From: JADGNZ01 sp035995985
GTDB taxonomy: Bacteria > Acidobacteriota > Thermoanaerobaculia > Gp7-AA8
Direction: 5' to 3'
DNA: 64,000 bases
NCBI GenBank assembly: GCA_035995985.1
Contig: DASYJY010000035.1
Span: 4,696-68,695, forward strand
The notes beneath the pieces were generated by a model. It was not told the DNA's origin, did not search any database, and saw only the letters and a list, made by a program, of their open reading frames with translations. The stretch's first letter is position 1. Each line of letters starts with the position of its first letter. Made by a program: the position numbers and the translations under genes. Shown here piece by piece: positions 1-8,059 of the stretch.

Positions 1-1
1 C

Positions 2-130
2 CTCGGCCTCTTCTACGCGAAACAAAACGACTACGGCCGCGCACTCGATTACTGGAATCGCTCGCTCTCGATCGAGCCGCACCAGCCTCAAATCCGGGAC
101 GCCGCGGTGGCGGCAAGATCGCGGTTATAA
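2..130 (+). CDS. TPR-repeat protein, C-terminal fragment (5' end outside window)
   Basis: The window opens inside an open frame that ends at a TAA at 128-130. The 42 visible residues contain YAKQNDYGRALDYWNRSLSI followed by EP, which fits the second half of a tetratricopeptide repeat (A/G-x-x-Y at helix A and a P after helix B). TPR proteins are scaffolds for protein-protein contacts. Nothing of the N-terminus, signal peptide or catalytic domains can be seen, so the function of the whole protein is unknown. It converges on the S9 peptidase gene, with half of a dispersed GC-rich repeat in the 34-bp gap. Confidence 0.7.
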   Translation, partial: LGLFYAKQNDYGRALDYWNRSLSIEPHQPQIRDAAVAARSRL

Positions 131-134
131 ACGC

Positions 135-164
135 TTTTCTCCGCGTCCCCGCGCCTCCGCGTGA
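135..164. repeat. Half-copy of intergenic repeat family A (CTCCGCGTCTCCGCGTGA type)
   Basis: The bases here match the right arm of the inverted-repeat elements at 37670-37743 and 50469-50529 almost base for base (TTTTCTCCGCG, then C-rich, then CTCCGCGTGA). No left arm is present, so this is a half-element. It abuts the stop codon of the S9 peptidase on the minus strand. Confidence 0.75.
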
Positions 165-2537
165 CTACATCGCGTCGAACAACTTCAGAATCCGCTTGTA
201 CTCATCTGCCCAACTGGTCGGCTCGACGAATCCGTGGTTCTCGACCGGGTACGGCGCGATCTCCCAATTCGTTTTCCGCAACTCGATCAGGCGCTGCGCG
301 AGGCGGACGCTGTCCTGGAAATGAACGTTCGTGTCGACCATGCCGTGGCAGATCAGCAAGTGTCCTTTCAAGCCCTGCGCGAAGTAGATCGGCGATGACT
401 TCCGATACGCCTCGGCGTCGGTCTGCGGCAGATTGAGGATGTTCGACGTGTAGGGATGGTTGTACGCGGCCCAATCGGTGACGGGACGCAGCGCGGCGCC
501 GGTCGCGAAAACGTCCGGCGTCGTAAACATCGCCATCAGCGTGATGAAGCCGCCGTAGCTTCCGCCGTAGATGCCGATGCGTTTCGGATCGACGCCGTGC
601 GTCTTCACCAGCCACTTCGCGGCATCGACGTTGTCTTCGAGATCCTTCCCGCCCATATGCCGGTAGATTGCCGTGCGCCAATCGCGTCCGTAGCCGCGCG
701 AGCCGCGGTAGTCGATATCGAGCACGAGGTAGCCCTTCGACATCAGCAGGTGATGAAACATGTATTCATGCGCGTAGCTGGACCAGAAGCGATTCACGTT
801 CTGCAGATAGCCCGCGCCGTGGACGAAGATGACCGCGTGTCCGCCCTTCCAGTTCGCCGGTTTGTAGATGCGCGCCGGCACCTCCACACCGTCGCGCGCC
901 GGCACGCGAACGATGGGAACATCGAGCCACTTAAAGTTCGCAAAGTCGGGTGCGGGCGACGTCGTAACGCGCTTGCTGCTGACGTACAACTCCGGCGGTT
1001 TGTTGGTGTACGAGTAGACGTCCGCGATCGAGTTACCGTCCGGCGAGACGACCGCTTCGTTGTTGCCGTCCATCGTCGTCAGCTTCGCCGACGTTCCGCC
1101 GGCGACCGGAATCCGATACACGTGACGAACGAACGGACTCTCCTCGCTGGTCGTGAGGTAGAACGATTTCTTGTCGTCCGAAAGCACCGCGGAATCGACT
1201 TCCCACTTGCCGCTGGTGAGCTGCTTCGGCGCGCCGCCGCTGACCGGCACTTCGTACAAGTGCATGAAACCGGTAGCCTCGGACAAGTAATAGATGGTGT
1301 CGTTGTTTGCCCAGCCGAACGACTGCGCGTCGGCAAAACGGAGCCACGCGTCGTCGTGCATGGTCACGATCGTGCGGCCCTTGGCGGTGGCGGGATCGAA
1401 CTCCATAATCCACGCGTCTTTGTTGTCGGAGGAGCGGACGACGACGAACGCGTGCTTGCCATCCTCCGACCAGACTGGCGCGCGAAGATTGACCTCCCGC
1501 TCTTTCGGCTCAGCACTCTTCTCGGTTTTCTGCTCGCTCGCTTTCCCCTGCTCCTCGGCCGTGGCGCTCGTGACGGCCTTCTGCGGTTCGGCCGCGGGCA
1601 ACGGTTTCATTCCGTGATCGAACCACTTCACCTCGCCATTCGTCGCGCTGACCACCGCAACGCGCGACGGCAGCAGCGCATCACCAACCTTCTCCCTGCC
1701 GGGAATCGTGTCGGTGTACACGGCCTCGGTGATGTAATTCGGAACGATCGTCTTCTTCGCTTTCTCCGACTCGTTGTTGATGACCAGGACGATCGTTTTT
1801 CCATCCGGCGAAAGCCGTGCGTTCACGACGGTCTGCTTCTTGTCGAGTTTGAACGGCTTGATCGGATGCTCGCGCTTCCGCTTCGCCTCGTCCTCCTCGC
1901 GCTTCTTCGCCTTCCGATCGACGATATCGAGCAGCTTCCGCTCCTCGGCTTTGATGTACTCCTGACTCGCGGTCCCTTTCTTCGCGGCGTCGTCCCACAG
2001 CGTCACGTTCGAGCCTTTGTCATCCGGCGCGACGATGTTCGTCAGCTGCGTGATCGATCCGTTTGCGAGATCGATGGCGAAGACGTTGTTGGCGCGGACG
2101 AACGTCACGCGCGTTTCATCGAATGTGAATTGCGGCGCAGACTCGACGTCGTTCGTCTGCGTCAGCGCGCGGCGTTTGTTCGTCGCGGAATCCCACACAT
2201 AAACGTCCGCGTCGTCAAGGTAGACGCCGCGATGTTTGTCGCGTGTCCACTGCGCATTCGCGGGCGGCGCATCCTTCTTTTCGTCATCGCTCAGTTTGCG
2301 AAGTCCGCTGCCGTCGCGATTGACGACGTACGTGTCGCGATCGTGCTCCAGCGTGTCGGTGTAGAGCTTCCACGAAAAGTAGACGTGCTGGCCATCCGGC
2401 GACCACCGCACATCCTCGGGCGTCCAGCCGTAAAGGCCCGGCCCGCGCATGATGTTGTCGATGGAAAGATCGAATTGCTGCGCGGCGGCAGCAAGCGCAA
2501 TGACGGCAAAAAGAAGAGCGATCGCGATCCGTTTCAT
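165..2537 (-). CDS. S9 family prolyl oligopeptidase / dipeptidyl peptidase IV-like, secreted
   Basis: This 790-residue protein starts with a clear Sec signal peptide (MKRIAIALLFAVIALAAAAQ), so it is probably periplasmic. The N-terminal two thirds contain repeated WSPDG-type, propeller-blade motifs typical of the beta-propeller that gates S9 enzymes. The last 250 residues are an alpha/beta hydrolase with nucleophile motif GGSYGG (Ser near 660), Asp near 735 in MVDTN and His near 768 in ENHGF, so the catalytic triad is complete. A charged Lys/Glu-rich insertion lies around residues 190-220. The family cleaves short peptides after proline or related residues; exact specificity cannot be read. 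It is a single gene, not clearly co-transcribed with ahpD upstream. Confidence 0.93.
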   Translation of the reverse strand: MKRIAIALLFAVIALAAAAQQFDLSIDNIMRGPGLYGWTPEDVRWSPDGQHVYFSWKLYTDTLEHDRDTYVVNRDGSGLRKLSDDEKKDAPPANAQWTRDKHRGVYLDDADVYVWDSATNKRRALTQTNDVESAPQFTFDETRVTFVRANNVFAIDLANGSITQLTNIVAPDDKGSNVTLWDDAAKKGTASQEYIKAEERKLLDIVDRKAKKREEDEAKRKREHPIKPFKLDKKQTVVNARLSPDGKTIVLVINNESEKAKKTIVPNYITEAVYTDTIPGREKVGDALLPSRVAVVSATNGEVKWFDHGMKPLPAAEPQKAVTSATAEEQGKASEQKTEKSAEPKEREVNLRAPVWSEDGKHAFVVVRSSDNKDAWIMEFDPATAKGRTIVTMHDDAWLRFADAQSFGWANNDTIYYLSEATGFMHLYEVPVSGGAPKQLTSGKWEVDSAVLSDDKKSFYLTTSEESPFVRHVYRIPVAGGTSAKLTTMDGNNEAVVSPDGNSIADVYSYTNKPPELYVSSKRVTTSPAPDFANFKWLDVPIVRVPARDGVEVPARIYKPANWKGGHAVIFVHGAGYLQNVNRFWSSYAHEYMFHHLLMSKGYLVLDIDYRGSRGYGRDWRTAIYRHMGGKDLEDNVDAAKWLVKTHGVDPKRIGIYGGSYGGFITLMAMFTTPDVFATGAALRPVTDWAAYNHPYTSNILNLPQTDAEAYRKSSPIYFAQGLKGHLLICHGMVDTNVHFQDSVRLAQRLIELRKTNWEIAPYPVENHGFVEPTSWADEYKRILKLFDAM

Positions 2538-2573
2538 GCCGCGTATCGTAATCGGAGCCGCGCGCGCGACGCG

Positions 2574-3116
2574 TTACACCGTCGTACCGATAACCACCGG
2601 CAGCTCCAGCGCCACCGCAGCCGCATTCACGACCGCCGCGATCCGCACCGCGTCGACGACGTGATCCTCGGTCAGTCCGCCGTCGATCACGGCCGCTTCG
2701 TGCGAACGGATGCACATCTCGCAGCCGTTGATCGCGCTGACGGCGAGGCAGAAAAGCTCGAAGTCCACTTTGTTCGTGGCCGGCTTGGCGATGCGCTGCA
2801 TGCGCAGCCGCGCCGGCTTCGCCTCGTAGGACGGCTTGCCGACCATGTGCTTGAAGCGGTAGTAGACGTTGTTCATCGCCATCAGCGACGCCGAGGCGAG
2901 CGCGTCGTCGATCACGGCGTCGCCGGCTTCGTCGCGCGCGTCAGCGAGCATGGCGTCGAGCAACTCAGGGTTGCGGGCAGCGGCCGCCGAAGCGACCGCC
3001 ACCCCCCACCGCTGCGCCGCCGTGAGCGTGACCGACTGCATCACGCTCTGCAGATTGAGTTTCGTATCGCGCGCGTTTTCGGGCAGACGCGCGCGCAGCG
3101 ATTCGACGGCGCTCAT
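2574..3116 (-). CDS. ahpD: Alkyl hydroperoxide reductase AhpD (carboxymuconolactone decarboxylase fold)
   Basis: At 180 residues this has the usual AhpD length. The catalytic motif is complete: Glu120, then Cys132-E-M-Cys135 with S-H139 four residues on, which is the E-x11-C-x2-C-x3-H pattern of the family, at nearly the same numbering as the mycobacterial enzyme. AhpD is the disulfide reductant that recycles oxidised AhpC, taking the place of AhpF. The gene lies 4 bp downstream of ahpC on the same strand and is surely co-transcribed. The residue between the two Cys that is His in the mycobacterial protein is Met here. Confidence 0.93.
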   Translation of the reverse strand: MSAVESLRARLPENARDTKLNLQSVMQSVTLTAAQRWGVAVASAAAARNPELLDAMLADARDEAGDAVIDDALASASLMAMNNVYYRFKHMVGKPSYEAKPARLRMQRIAKPATNKVDFELFCLAVSAINGCEMCIRSHEAAVIDGGLTEDHVVDAVRIAAVVNAAAVALELPVVIGTTV

Positions 3117-3120
3117 GTGC

Positions 3121-3663
3121 TTACGCCGCTCCCAGCGTTTCCTGGCCCGGGCGCCAGTTGCACGGGCAGAGCTCGTCGCTCTGCAGCGCGTCGAGCGCGC
3201 GGATCACTTCGTCGACGTTGCGGCCGACCGAAAGATCGTTCGCGTTGACCCAGCGGATGATGCCGTCCGGATCGACGATGAACGTCACGCGAATCGCCGC
3301 GCCGGCCTGCGGATGAAGAATGCCGAGTTGCATGGCAAACGCCGGCGTGATGTAGACCAGCGGCGTCTTCACATCCTTCAGATCGGGATGCGAAACGCGC
3401 CAGGCCAGGTGCGAGTGCTCGTTGTCAGTGCTGCCGCCGAGGACCACGGCATCACGGTCGGCGAAGTCGCCGCCTTTCTTGCCGAACTCCACAATCTCAG
3501 TCGGGCAGATGAACGTGAAATCCTTCGGGTAGGCGTAGAACACGAGCCACTTTCCAGCGTTGTCCTTCGTGCTGATGGTCGTGAACTCCTTCCCCTTCTC
3601 CGTCCCGACGGACGCCTTCAGTTTGTACTCCGGAAACTTGTCTCCAACGGTAAGCATGGGCAT
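3121..3663 (-). CDS. ahpC: Peroxiredoxin AhpC
   Basis: This 180-residue thioredoxin-fold peroxidase has the peroxidatic Cys53 in FTFICPTE and two C-terminal cysteines (Cys166 and Cys168 in CPCNWRPG), the three-Cys layout of the AhpC that pairs with AhpD. It reduces hydrogen peroxide and organic hydroperoxides in the cytoplasm. The ATG at 3661-3663 is preceded at good distance by AAGGAGAG (complement of 3674-3681). It sits between the Fur-type regulator (33 bp upstream) and ahpD (4 bp downstream), so regulator, peroxidase and reductant look like one operon controlled by the palindrome at 4112-4126. Confidence 0.95.
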   Translation of the reverse strand: MPMLTVGDKFPEYKLKASVGTEKGKEFTTISTKDNAGKWLVFYAYPKDFTFICPTEIVEFGKKGGDFADRDAVVLGGSTDNEHSHLAWRVSHPDLKDVKTPLVYITPAFAMQLGILHPQAGAAIRVTFIVDPDGIIRWVNANDLSVGRNVDEVIRALDALQSDELCPCNWRPGQETLGAA

Positions 3664-3684
3664 GTTGCGTTTACTCTCCTTCTT

Positions 3685-3699
3685 TGATTTACAAAATCA
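3685..3699. promoter_or_regulatory. AT-rich palindrome upstream of ahpC, possible second operator
   Basis: TGATTTACAAAATCA has perfect 6-bp arms around a 3-bp centre. It overlaps the stop codon of the regulator gene and lies 22 bp upstream of the ahpC start. It could be a second Fur/PerR-type site giving ahpC its own promoter, or a chance palindrome in a short AT-rich gap; its arms differ from those of the main operator. Confidence 0.3.
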
Positions 3700-4104
3700 G
3701 GACTTGCGCCGGACGTTCTTGCGAACCCCGTGCATGACCACTTGGTAATCGTGAATCTCGAATCCCTTCAGCGTCTCGATGTTGCAGACCTGGACCTTGT
3801 CCCACGGGATGTCGTGAATCGCGCCGCTCTCGTCGACGAGATGATGGTGCCGATCGACGTTCGGATCGAACACCACGCTGTCCTCGGCCAGCGCGAGCGC
3901 ACGCAACAACCCTTTCTCGACGAAGAGGTTGAGCGTGTTGTAGACCGTGGCGCGAGAGATGTACGGCACGCGGGCCTTGACCCGCGTCCAGACGAGGTCG
4001 GCCGAGGGATGCTCGACGGTCTTGAGCACGTAGTCCGCCACTGCGACGCGTTGCGCCGAGGGCTGGATGCCGTGCTCCTGAAGAATGGTCACGCTGTCGC
4101 GCAT
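3697..4104 (-). CDS. Fur/PerR-family peroxide-type transcriptional regulator
   Basis: The 135-residue protein has a winged-helix N-terminal half (GIQPSAQRVAVADYVL and SRATVYNTLNLFVEKGLL) and the family metal site DRHHHL near residues 80-85. Position in front of ahpC-ahpD makes a PerR-like role most likely: repression relieved by peroxide. Oddly, there is only one cysteine (in VQVCNIE), so the two CxxC pairs that bind structural zinc in classical Fur and PerR proteins are absent, as in a subset of the family. Autoregulation is suggested by the palindrome 8 bp upstream of its ATG. A Mur- or Fur-type metal response cannot be excluded. Confidence 0.88.
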   Translation of the reverse strand: MRDSVTILQEHGIQPSAQRVAVADYVLKTVEHPSADLVWTRVKARVPYISRATVYNTLNLFVEKGLLRALALAEDSVVFDPNVDRHHHLVDESGAIHDIPWDKVQVCNIETLKGFEIHDYQVVMHGVRKNVRRKS

Positions 4105-4111
4105 GGGATGG

Positions 4112-4126
4112 TTAGACTAAGTCTAA
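4112..4126. promoter_or_regulatory. Fur/PerR-type operator, perfect 7-1-7 palindrome
   Basis: TTAGACTAAGTCTAA is a perfect inverted repeat with 7-bp arms around one central base, the same geometry as known Fur and Per boxes. It begins 8 bp before the start codon of the Fur-family gene and lies between that gene and the divergent toxin-antitoxin pair. Binding here would shut off the regulator-ahpC-ahpD transcript. The assignment rests on geometry and location only. Confidence 0.8.
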
Positions 4127-4168
4127 ATGTGGATTATGTCAAGAACTGATTCGCGGTACACTTCCGCG

Positions 4169-4483
4169 ATGCGCACCGCACAAGTAAGCGAGCTGAAGGA
4201 CCGGCTGGATGAAGTGATCGAAGCAGTGAAGAACGGCGAGACGGTGGAGATCCAGGAGGGCGCCGCTCGCGTTGCTAAGGTCGTTCCCGACACCGACGTT
4301 GCTTCTTCGCCTTCGTCAGCCGATCAGAATCGCGTTCGGGAGCATCTTGAAAAAATGATTCGCGAAGGGAAGGCGCATCGCGGAACAGGTAAGCTGCCCG
4401 ACGACTTCTTCACCCGCCCTCGGCCGAAGCTTCAAGGCGGCAGCGTGCTTGAGCAGTTGCTGCGAGATCGAGAGGAAGACTGA
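4169..4483 (+). CDS. Type II antitoxin, Phd/YefM-like
   Basis: The 104-residue product begins MRTAQVSELKDRLDEVIEAV, followed by KNGETVEIQEGAARVAKVVP. This matches the Phd/YefM antitoxin fold: a short strand, a helix, then the NGE...I.....VA..VP segment that forms the DNA-binding dimer. The C-terminal part is acidic and basic by turns, as expected for the toxin-wrapping tail. An in-frame upstream ATG at 4127 would add 14 residues with no family similarity and would overlap the operator, so the ATG at 4169 was chosen. The stop codon is immediately followed by the TTG start of the PIN toxin, the usual coupling of such pairs. Confidence 0.85.
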   Translation: MRTAQVSELKDRLDEVIEAVKNGETVEIQEGAARVAKVVPDTDVASSPSSADQNRVREHLEKMIREGKAHRGTGKLPDDFFTRPRPKLQGGSVLEQLLRDREED

Positions 4484-4899
4484 TTGCGGTTCTGGGACAC
4501 GTCAGCACTGGTCCCTTTGGGCTCGATGAGCCTTCCACAAGACGAATGGCAGAACTGCTGTCGGAGGATCCGGAGATCACCGTCTGGATCTGTACGAGCG
4601 TCGAAATCACCAGCGCACTGGTCCGTCGAGCGCCGCCGGGCGATCCAGTCGCTTTACGCAATGCGGAGACGCTCATCGCGTCTCTCGCGTCGATCTGGAT
4701 AGCAGTGGACGAGTCGGTTGCGGCGGTCGATCGCGCGAAGCACCTCGCCAAAACTTACCGCCTGCGCGCGATGGATGCGCTCCAACTGGCCGCGGCGCTC
4801 ATCGCTTGCGAATACGATCCCGCCGGCCTTCCCTTTGTAACTCTCGACAACGCACTTGCCTCGGCTGCGCGCGCCGAGGGGTTCGTCGTCCTGCCCTAG
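4484..4899 (+). pseudogene. VapC-type PIN-domain toxin, frameshifted near 4519-4521
   Basis: Frame one, from TTG 4484, reads RFWDTSALVPLG, the first strand of a PIN ribonuclease with its first catalytic Asp. From 4522 a different frame reads LDEPSTRRMAELLSEDPEI and continues through VEITSALVRR, RAMDALQLAAAL and VTLDNALASAA to the stop at 4899, giving the remaining acidic residues of the PIN site. Restoring one base in the GGG at 4519-4521 would join the halves into a normal toxin of about 138 residues. VapC toxins cleave RNA, often initiator tRNA. The break is either real inactivation of the toxin beside an intact antitoxin or a one-base sequencing error. Confidence 0.85.
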
Positions 4900-4902
4900 C
4901 CG

Positions 4903-5247
4903 CTAGGTTCCCGCCTCCAGAAACATATCCTCCAGATCGATTTTCTCGATATCTCCGTCGTCGACGACGGCGCGGACGACGGTGCCGTCGCGTTTGAGGG
5001 TAATGATGGTGGGGTCGGGCGTTTCGCCGACTTCCTGGCGGAGCGACGGGGTGATGGCATCATCGGTGGTGACCTGGACGGCGCAGCGCGGGATCGGCCC
5101 GAACGAGTCGCGGCCGCTGATTTCGCCCGCGAGCTCGGCTAACTCCGTGGCGCGGCGGCTGGAGCCGACGATGAGCATTCGGACCTGATCGGTGGCGAGC
5201 ACCTGATCGAGAGACTTATCCCGTGGGACGATGACGGGAGCGGGCAT
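4903..5247 (-). CDS. Thioredoxin-like fold protein lacking CxxC
   Basis: From the ATG at 5245-5247 the product has 114 residues. That ATG follows AGGAGGG with 9-bp spacing, while the longer form starting at 5274 has no such site. The pattern MLIVGSSRR, then a long helix, then a stretch ending TPDPTIITLKRDGTVVR resembles a thioredoxin fold, with the cis-proline before the central strand. The redox CxxC is missing; the position after the first strand reads SSRR and the only Cys is in PRCAVQV. It is therefore probably not an oxidoreductase. The gene is convergent with the toxin remnant and stands alone; function unknown. Confidence 0.6.
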   Translation of the reverse strand: MPAPVIVPRDKSLDQVLATDQVRMLIVGSSRRATELAELAGEISGRDSFGPIPRCAVQVTTDDAITPSLRQEVGETPDPTIITLKRDGTVVRAVVDDGDIEKIDLEDMFLEAGT

Positions 5248-5307
5248 GGGCGCTAACCCTCCTTCGGGGTGCAAGAGTACACAAGAGGCCGTTCGACTGC
5301 GTCGGAA

Positions 5308-6594
5308 TTACGCGACCGCCTGCCGCAGCATGTCGGTGGAGATGCCTGGCGATTTCAGATTCCCAATTAGTGTCAGCGAGAGCGAGTCTGGATCCACGAT
5401 CGTGCCGGCCACGTGTGCGATGTCTTCGAGCGTAACGGCGTCGATGGCAGCGATGATTTCGTCGGGGGAAAACTGGCGGCCGAAGTAGTACTCCTGCCGG
5501 GCCAGTCCGGACATCCGGCTGACGGTCGATTCGAGCGAGAGCAGGATCGATCCCTTCAGGTGCAACTTGGCCGAGCTCAGCTCCTCGGCGGTGGCGCCGC
5601 CGCTCTTGATCAGCCGCATTTCCGTGAGAGTCATGTCGAGTACGCGTTTGAGATTCTTCGGCGCGCAGGCAGCGTAGATGGCCTCGTAGCCGCCGTTGAC
5701 GTAGCCGTTGTGGTACGACATGACGGTGTAGACGAGGCCAGCTTTTTCGCGGATTTTCTGGAAGAGCCGCGAGGACATGCCGCCGCCGAGGATGGCGTTG
5801 AAGAGCGCCGCGGCGTAGCGCTCGTCGCCCTGCTGCGGAAAGCCGCGCGAGCCGAGGCAGAGGTGAACCTGCTCGAGCTCGCGCTTCTCGCGGAGGATGA
5901 CGTGTTGGGCCGGCGTCGGCGCGTTCCACGTGACCTGGACCGGCGGCTTGGTGTCGTTGGCGAACGTCGTCTCCAGAAACGGGAGGATTTCCTCCGGCCG
6001 CACGTTTCCGGACGCGCAGAAAATCATGTTGGACGGATGGAAGGTTTCGTCGTAGTGCGCGAGGATCTGCTTTCGTCCGAGGCGGTTCACCGTCTCCTCC
6101 GTGCCGAGGATCGGACGGCCGAGCGGATGGTCGGGCCAGAACGCGGTAACGAAGATTTCATGGACCAGATCGTCCGGCGTGTCCTCGACCATCTTGATTT
6201 CTTCGAGGATGACGCCGCGCTCCACTTCGAGATCGTCATCGGTGAAGCGCGGTGAGATGAGGATGTCGGTGAGGAGGCTGAGCGCCGTTTGCACCTGCTC
6301 GTCGAGAACGTGGCAGTAGAACGAGGTGTACTCCTTGCCGGTGAAGGCATCAACGTCGCCGCCGAGGATGTCGATGACTTTGGCGATGTCGCTTGTCGAA
6401 CGCGTGGCCGTGCCCTTGAAGACCAGATGCTCGAGGAAGTGCGACGCGCCGCTGTGCTCTTCCGACTCGACCGCGGAGCCGCTGCGCAGGTAGTAGCCGA
6501 GCGCGACGGAGCGAACGTAGGGGAGCGTCTCGATCAGGATTGTCAGCCCCGAGGGGAGGACGTAGCGGCTGACGTTTTGCAGGTTGGATGACAT
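5308..6594 (-). CDS. M16 family zinc peptidase (processing-peptidase type)
   Basis: The 428-residue product carries the inverted zinc motif HFLEH (His52, Glu55, His56) that defines M16 metallopeptidases, followed by the family signature of the bacterial processing-peptidase subgroup (EMVEDTPDDLVHE-like helix, and GGGMSSRLFQKIREKAGLVY in the second half). Length and two-domain layout match the single-chain M16B enzymes that work as dimers on short peptides. The start at 6592-6594 (MSSNLQNVSR) was preferred because homology begins there; an open frame to 6765 would overlap the divergent methyltransferase. No signal peptide is visible, so it is likely cytoplasmic. Confidence 0.93.
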   Translation of the reverse strand: MSSNLQNVSRYVLPSGLTILIETLPYVRSVALGYYLRSGSAVESEEHSGASHFLEHLVFKGTATRSTSDIAKVIDILGGDVDAFTGKEYTSFYCHVLDEQVQTALSLLTDILISPRFTDDDLEVERGVILEEIKMVEDTPDDLVHEIFVTAFWPDHPLGRPILGTEETVNRLGRKQILAHYDETFHPSNMIFCASGNVRPEEILPFLETTFANDTKPPVQVTWNAPTPAQHVILREKRELEQVHLCLGSRGFPQQGDERYAAALFNAILGGGMSSRLFQKIREKAGLVYTVMSYHNGYVNGGYEAIYAACAPKNLKRVLDMTLTEMRLIKSGGATAEELSSAKLHLKGSILLSLESTVSRMSGLARQEYYFGRQFSPDEIIAAIDAVTLEDIAHVAGTIVDPDSLSLTLIGNLKSPGISTDMLRQAVA

Positions 6595-6646
6595 TCGTAG
6601 CGGGATTGTAGTTCGCGTTCGCCGCACCGTGTAGGATCGTGAGGTC

Positions 6647-7396
6647 GTGAAGAGCCGCGAAGAAATCGTGCCGCCGCCCGATCCACCGGCGCACTTGATG
6701 GGCGGGATCGGATCGGGTGATTTCTGGCAGATCGGCAATGAAATCGCCGGCCTGACGATGGCCACCGCCCGCCTCTATCCGGACGACCGGATTCTCGATG
6801 TGGGCTGCGGTCTGGGCCGAGTGGCCTTGCCGCTGTCACGGCTGCTCGATCAGCGCGGCAGCTACGATGGATTCGATACATCCCTTGAATACGTCGAGTG
6901 GTGCATGCGCAACCTCCCGCTTGATCCGGCGAGATTTCGTTTTCGTCATTTCGACATCAAGAGCTCGCATTACAACGACAACGGCGCGATCTCCGCGGAA
7001 GCGTTTCCGTTTCCGTGGCCGGAAAAATCATTCAGCCTTGCCATTGCGGTGTCGCTGTTTACGCATCTATCAGCAGCGGCAACGACGAACTATCTGCGCG
7101 AGATCGCGCGCACATTGCAGCCGAATGGACGGCTGTTCGCGTCCTTTTACGTTCTCGACGAACAGTCGCGGCAACTGGCCGAAAGCGACACGACCGATCC
7201 TCAATTCACGGCGCATTTCGACGAAGGAATGATCGGCGATCCCGCGAATCCCGAAGCCGCGGTCGCCTTCAATGCGGAGTGGCTGGCGGCGGCGTTGGAG
7301 TCGGCCGGTCTGATGTTTGATGCGTTCTATCCCGGCCGGTGGCGGCACCTGCCGGTGATGTCGCACCAGGACATTCTGATCACCCACAAGCCGTAG
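6647..7396 (+). CDS. Class I SAM-dependent methyltransferase
   Basis: The 249-residue product has the SAM-binding glycine loop DVGCGLG at residues 51-57, an acidic residue after strand two (FDTSLEY) and the later motif FSLAIAVSLFTHLSA followed by LREIARTLQPNGRLFASFYV, which is motif post-I to III of the UbiE/Methyltransf_11 type. The substrate is unknown. It starts with GTG at 6647 and is divergent from the M16 gene with only 52 bp between, so both promoters must lie in that gap. It ends 9 bp from the convergent end of the pseudopilin operon. Confidence 0.85.
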   Translation: MKSREEIVPPPDPPAHLMGGIGSGDFWQIGNEIAGLTMATARLYPDDRILDVGCGLGRVALPLSRLLDQRGSYDGFDTSLEYVEWCMRNLPLDPARFRFRHFDIKSSHYNDNGAISAEAFPFPWPEKSFSLAIAVSLFTHLSAAATTNYLREIARTLQPNGRLFASFYVLDEQSRQLAESDTTDPQFTAHFDEGMIGDPANPEAAVAFNAEWLAAALESAGLMFDAFYPGRWRHLPVMSHQDILITHKP

Positions 7397-7405
7397 AACG
7401 GAGCG

Positions 7406-8059
7406 CTAATGGAACTGGGTATTGGCCGCCGCGATGCGCGCCGCCTTCTCTTGGTCATAGTCGATCGCGGTGTAGACCCACGTTTCGTAGGTGTCCGCGC
7501 CGAAAAGCGTCGCGAGCGATTTGCCGTGCGCGGCCGGGCGAACGCCGATGAACGGACCGCCCGCGTAGTCTTTGATCGGGATGCCGGGAAGGGCGGGCGG
7601 CGCGTTGGGATTCGTGCCGGTGGTGCCGCTTGTATCTGTTGACGGTGCAGGAGGTGGAGGCGGCGGCAGCGGGCCGGGCGGGCCGCCGTTCGGCGTGGTG
7701 AAGTGCGCCGGGAGCGATCCGGCCGCGGCCTGCGGGATGATCAGCCAGTCCACCTCGCCTGTGAGGGGATCGATGTACTCGCCCTTCACTCCCCGAATCA
7801 TCCGCGGCTGGCGCGCGTCCTTGAGTTGCTGAATCGAGGTCGGATACGTGGTGTTCTTCGTTTTGAAGTCGGAAACGGCCATCGCATATTGATGCATGGC
7901 GTAGATCGTTTCCTGCTCCCGCTCGCGCTTCATGACGGTCGACCACATCCGCGGCACGGTGTACGCGACGACGATCATCATGATCGTCATGACTACGAGC
8001 AGGCCGGCGAGCGTGAAGCCCGATTCGTCCGCGTTACCAGCTCTTGTACGGGGTGCCAT
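7406..8059 (-). CDS. GspG-like pseudopilin, third copy
   Basis: The N-terminus has a type IV prepilin signature: a short charged leader, cleavage Gly, then FTLAGLLVVMTIMMIVVAYTV. The usual Glu at position +5 is Gly here, a notable change because that Glu helps assembly. The globular part has the DPLTGEVDW motif shared with the two genes upstream and a long Pro/Gly-rich segment before VRPAAHGKSLATLFG. The start (ATG 8057-8059, or ATG 8066-8068) lies inside the 3' end of the preceding pseudopilin gene, so translation is coupled. It is the last gene of the pilus/secretion operon and is longer (217 residues) than its two sisters. Confidence 0.78.
   Translation of the reverse strand: MAPRTRAGNADESGFTLAGLLVVMTIMMIVVAYTVPRMWSTVMKREREQETIYAMHQYAMAVSDFKTKNTTYPTSIQQLKDARQPRMIRGVKGEYIDPLTGEVDWLIIPQAAAGSLPAHFTTPNGGPPGPLPPPPPPAPSTDTSGTTGTNPNAPPALPGIPIKDYAGGPFIGVRPAAHGKSLATLFGADTYETWVYTAIDYDQEKAARIAAANTQFH

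Noticed and set aside
456..3248. Open frame of 930 codons on the plus strand
   Set aside because: It lies antisense to the S9 peptidase and ahpD, is Arg/Val/Asp-rich with no motif, and arises from the GC-rich codon bias of the true genes.
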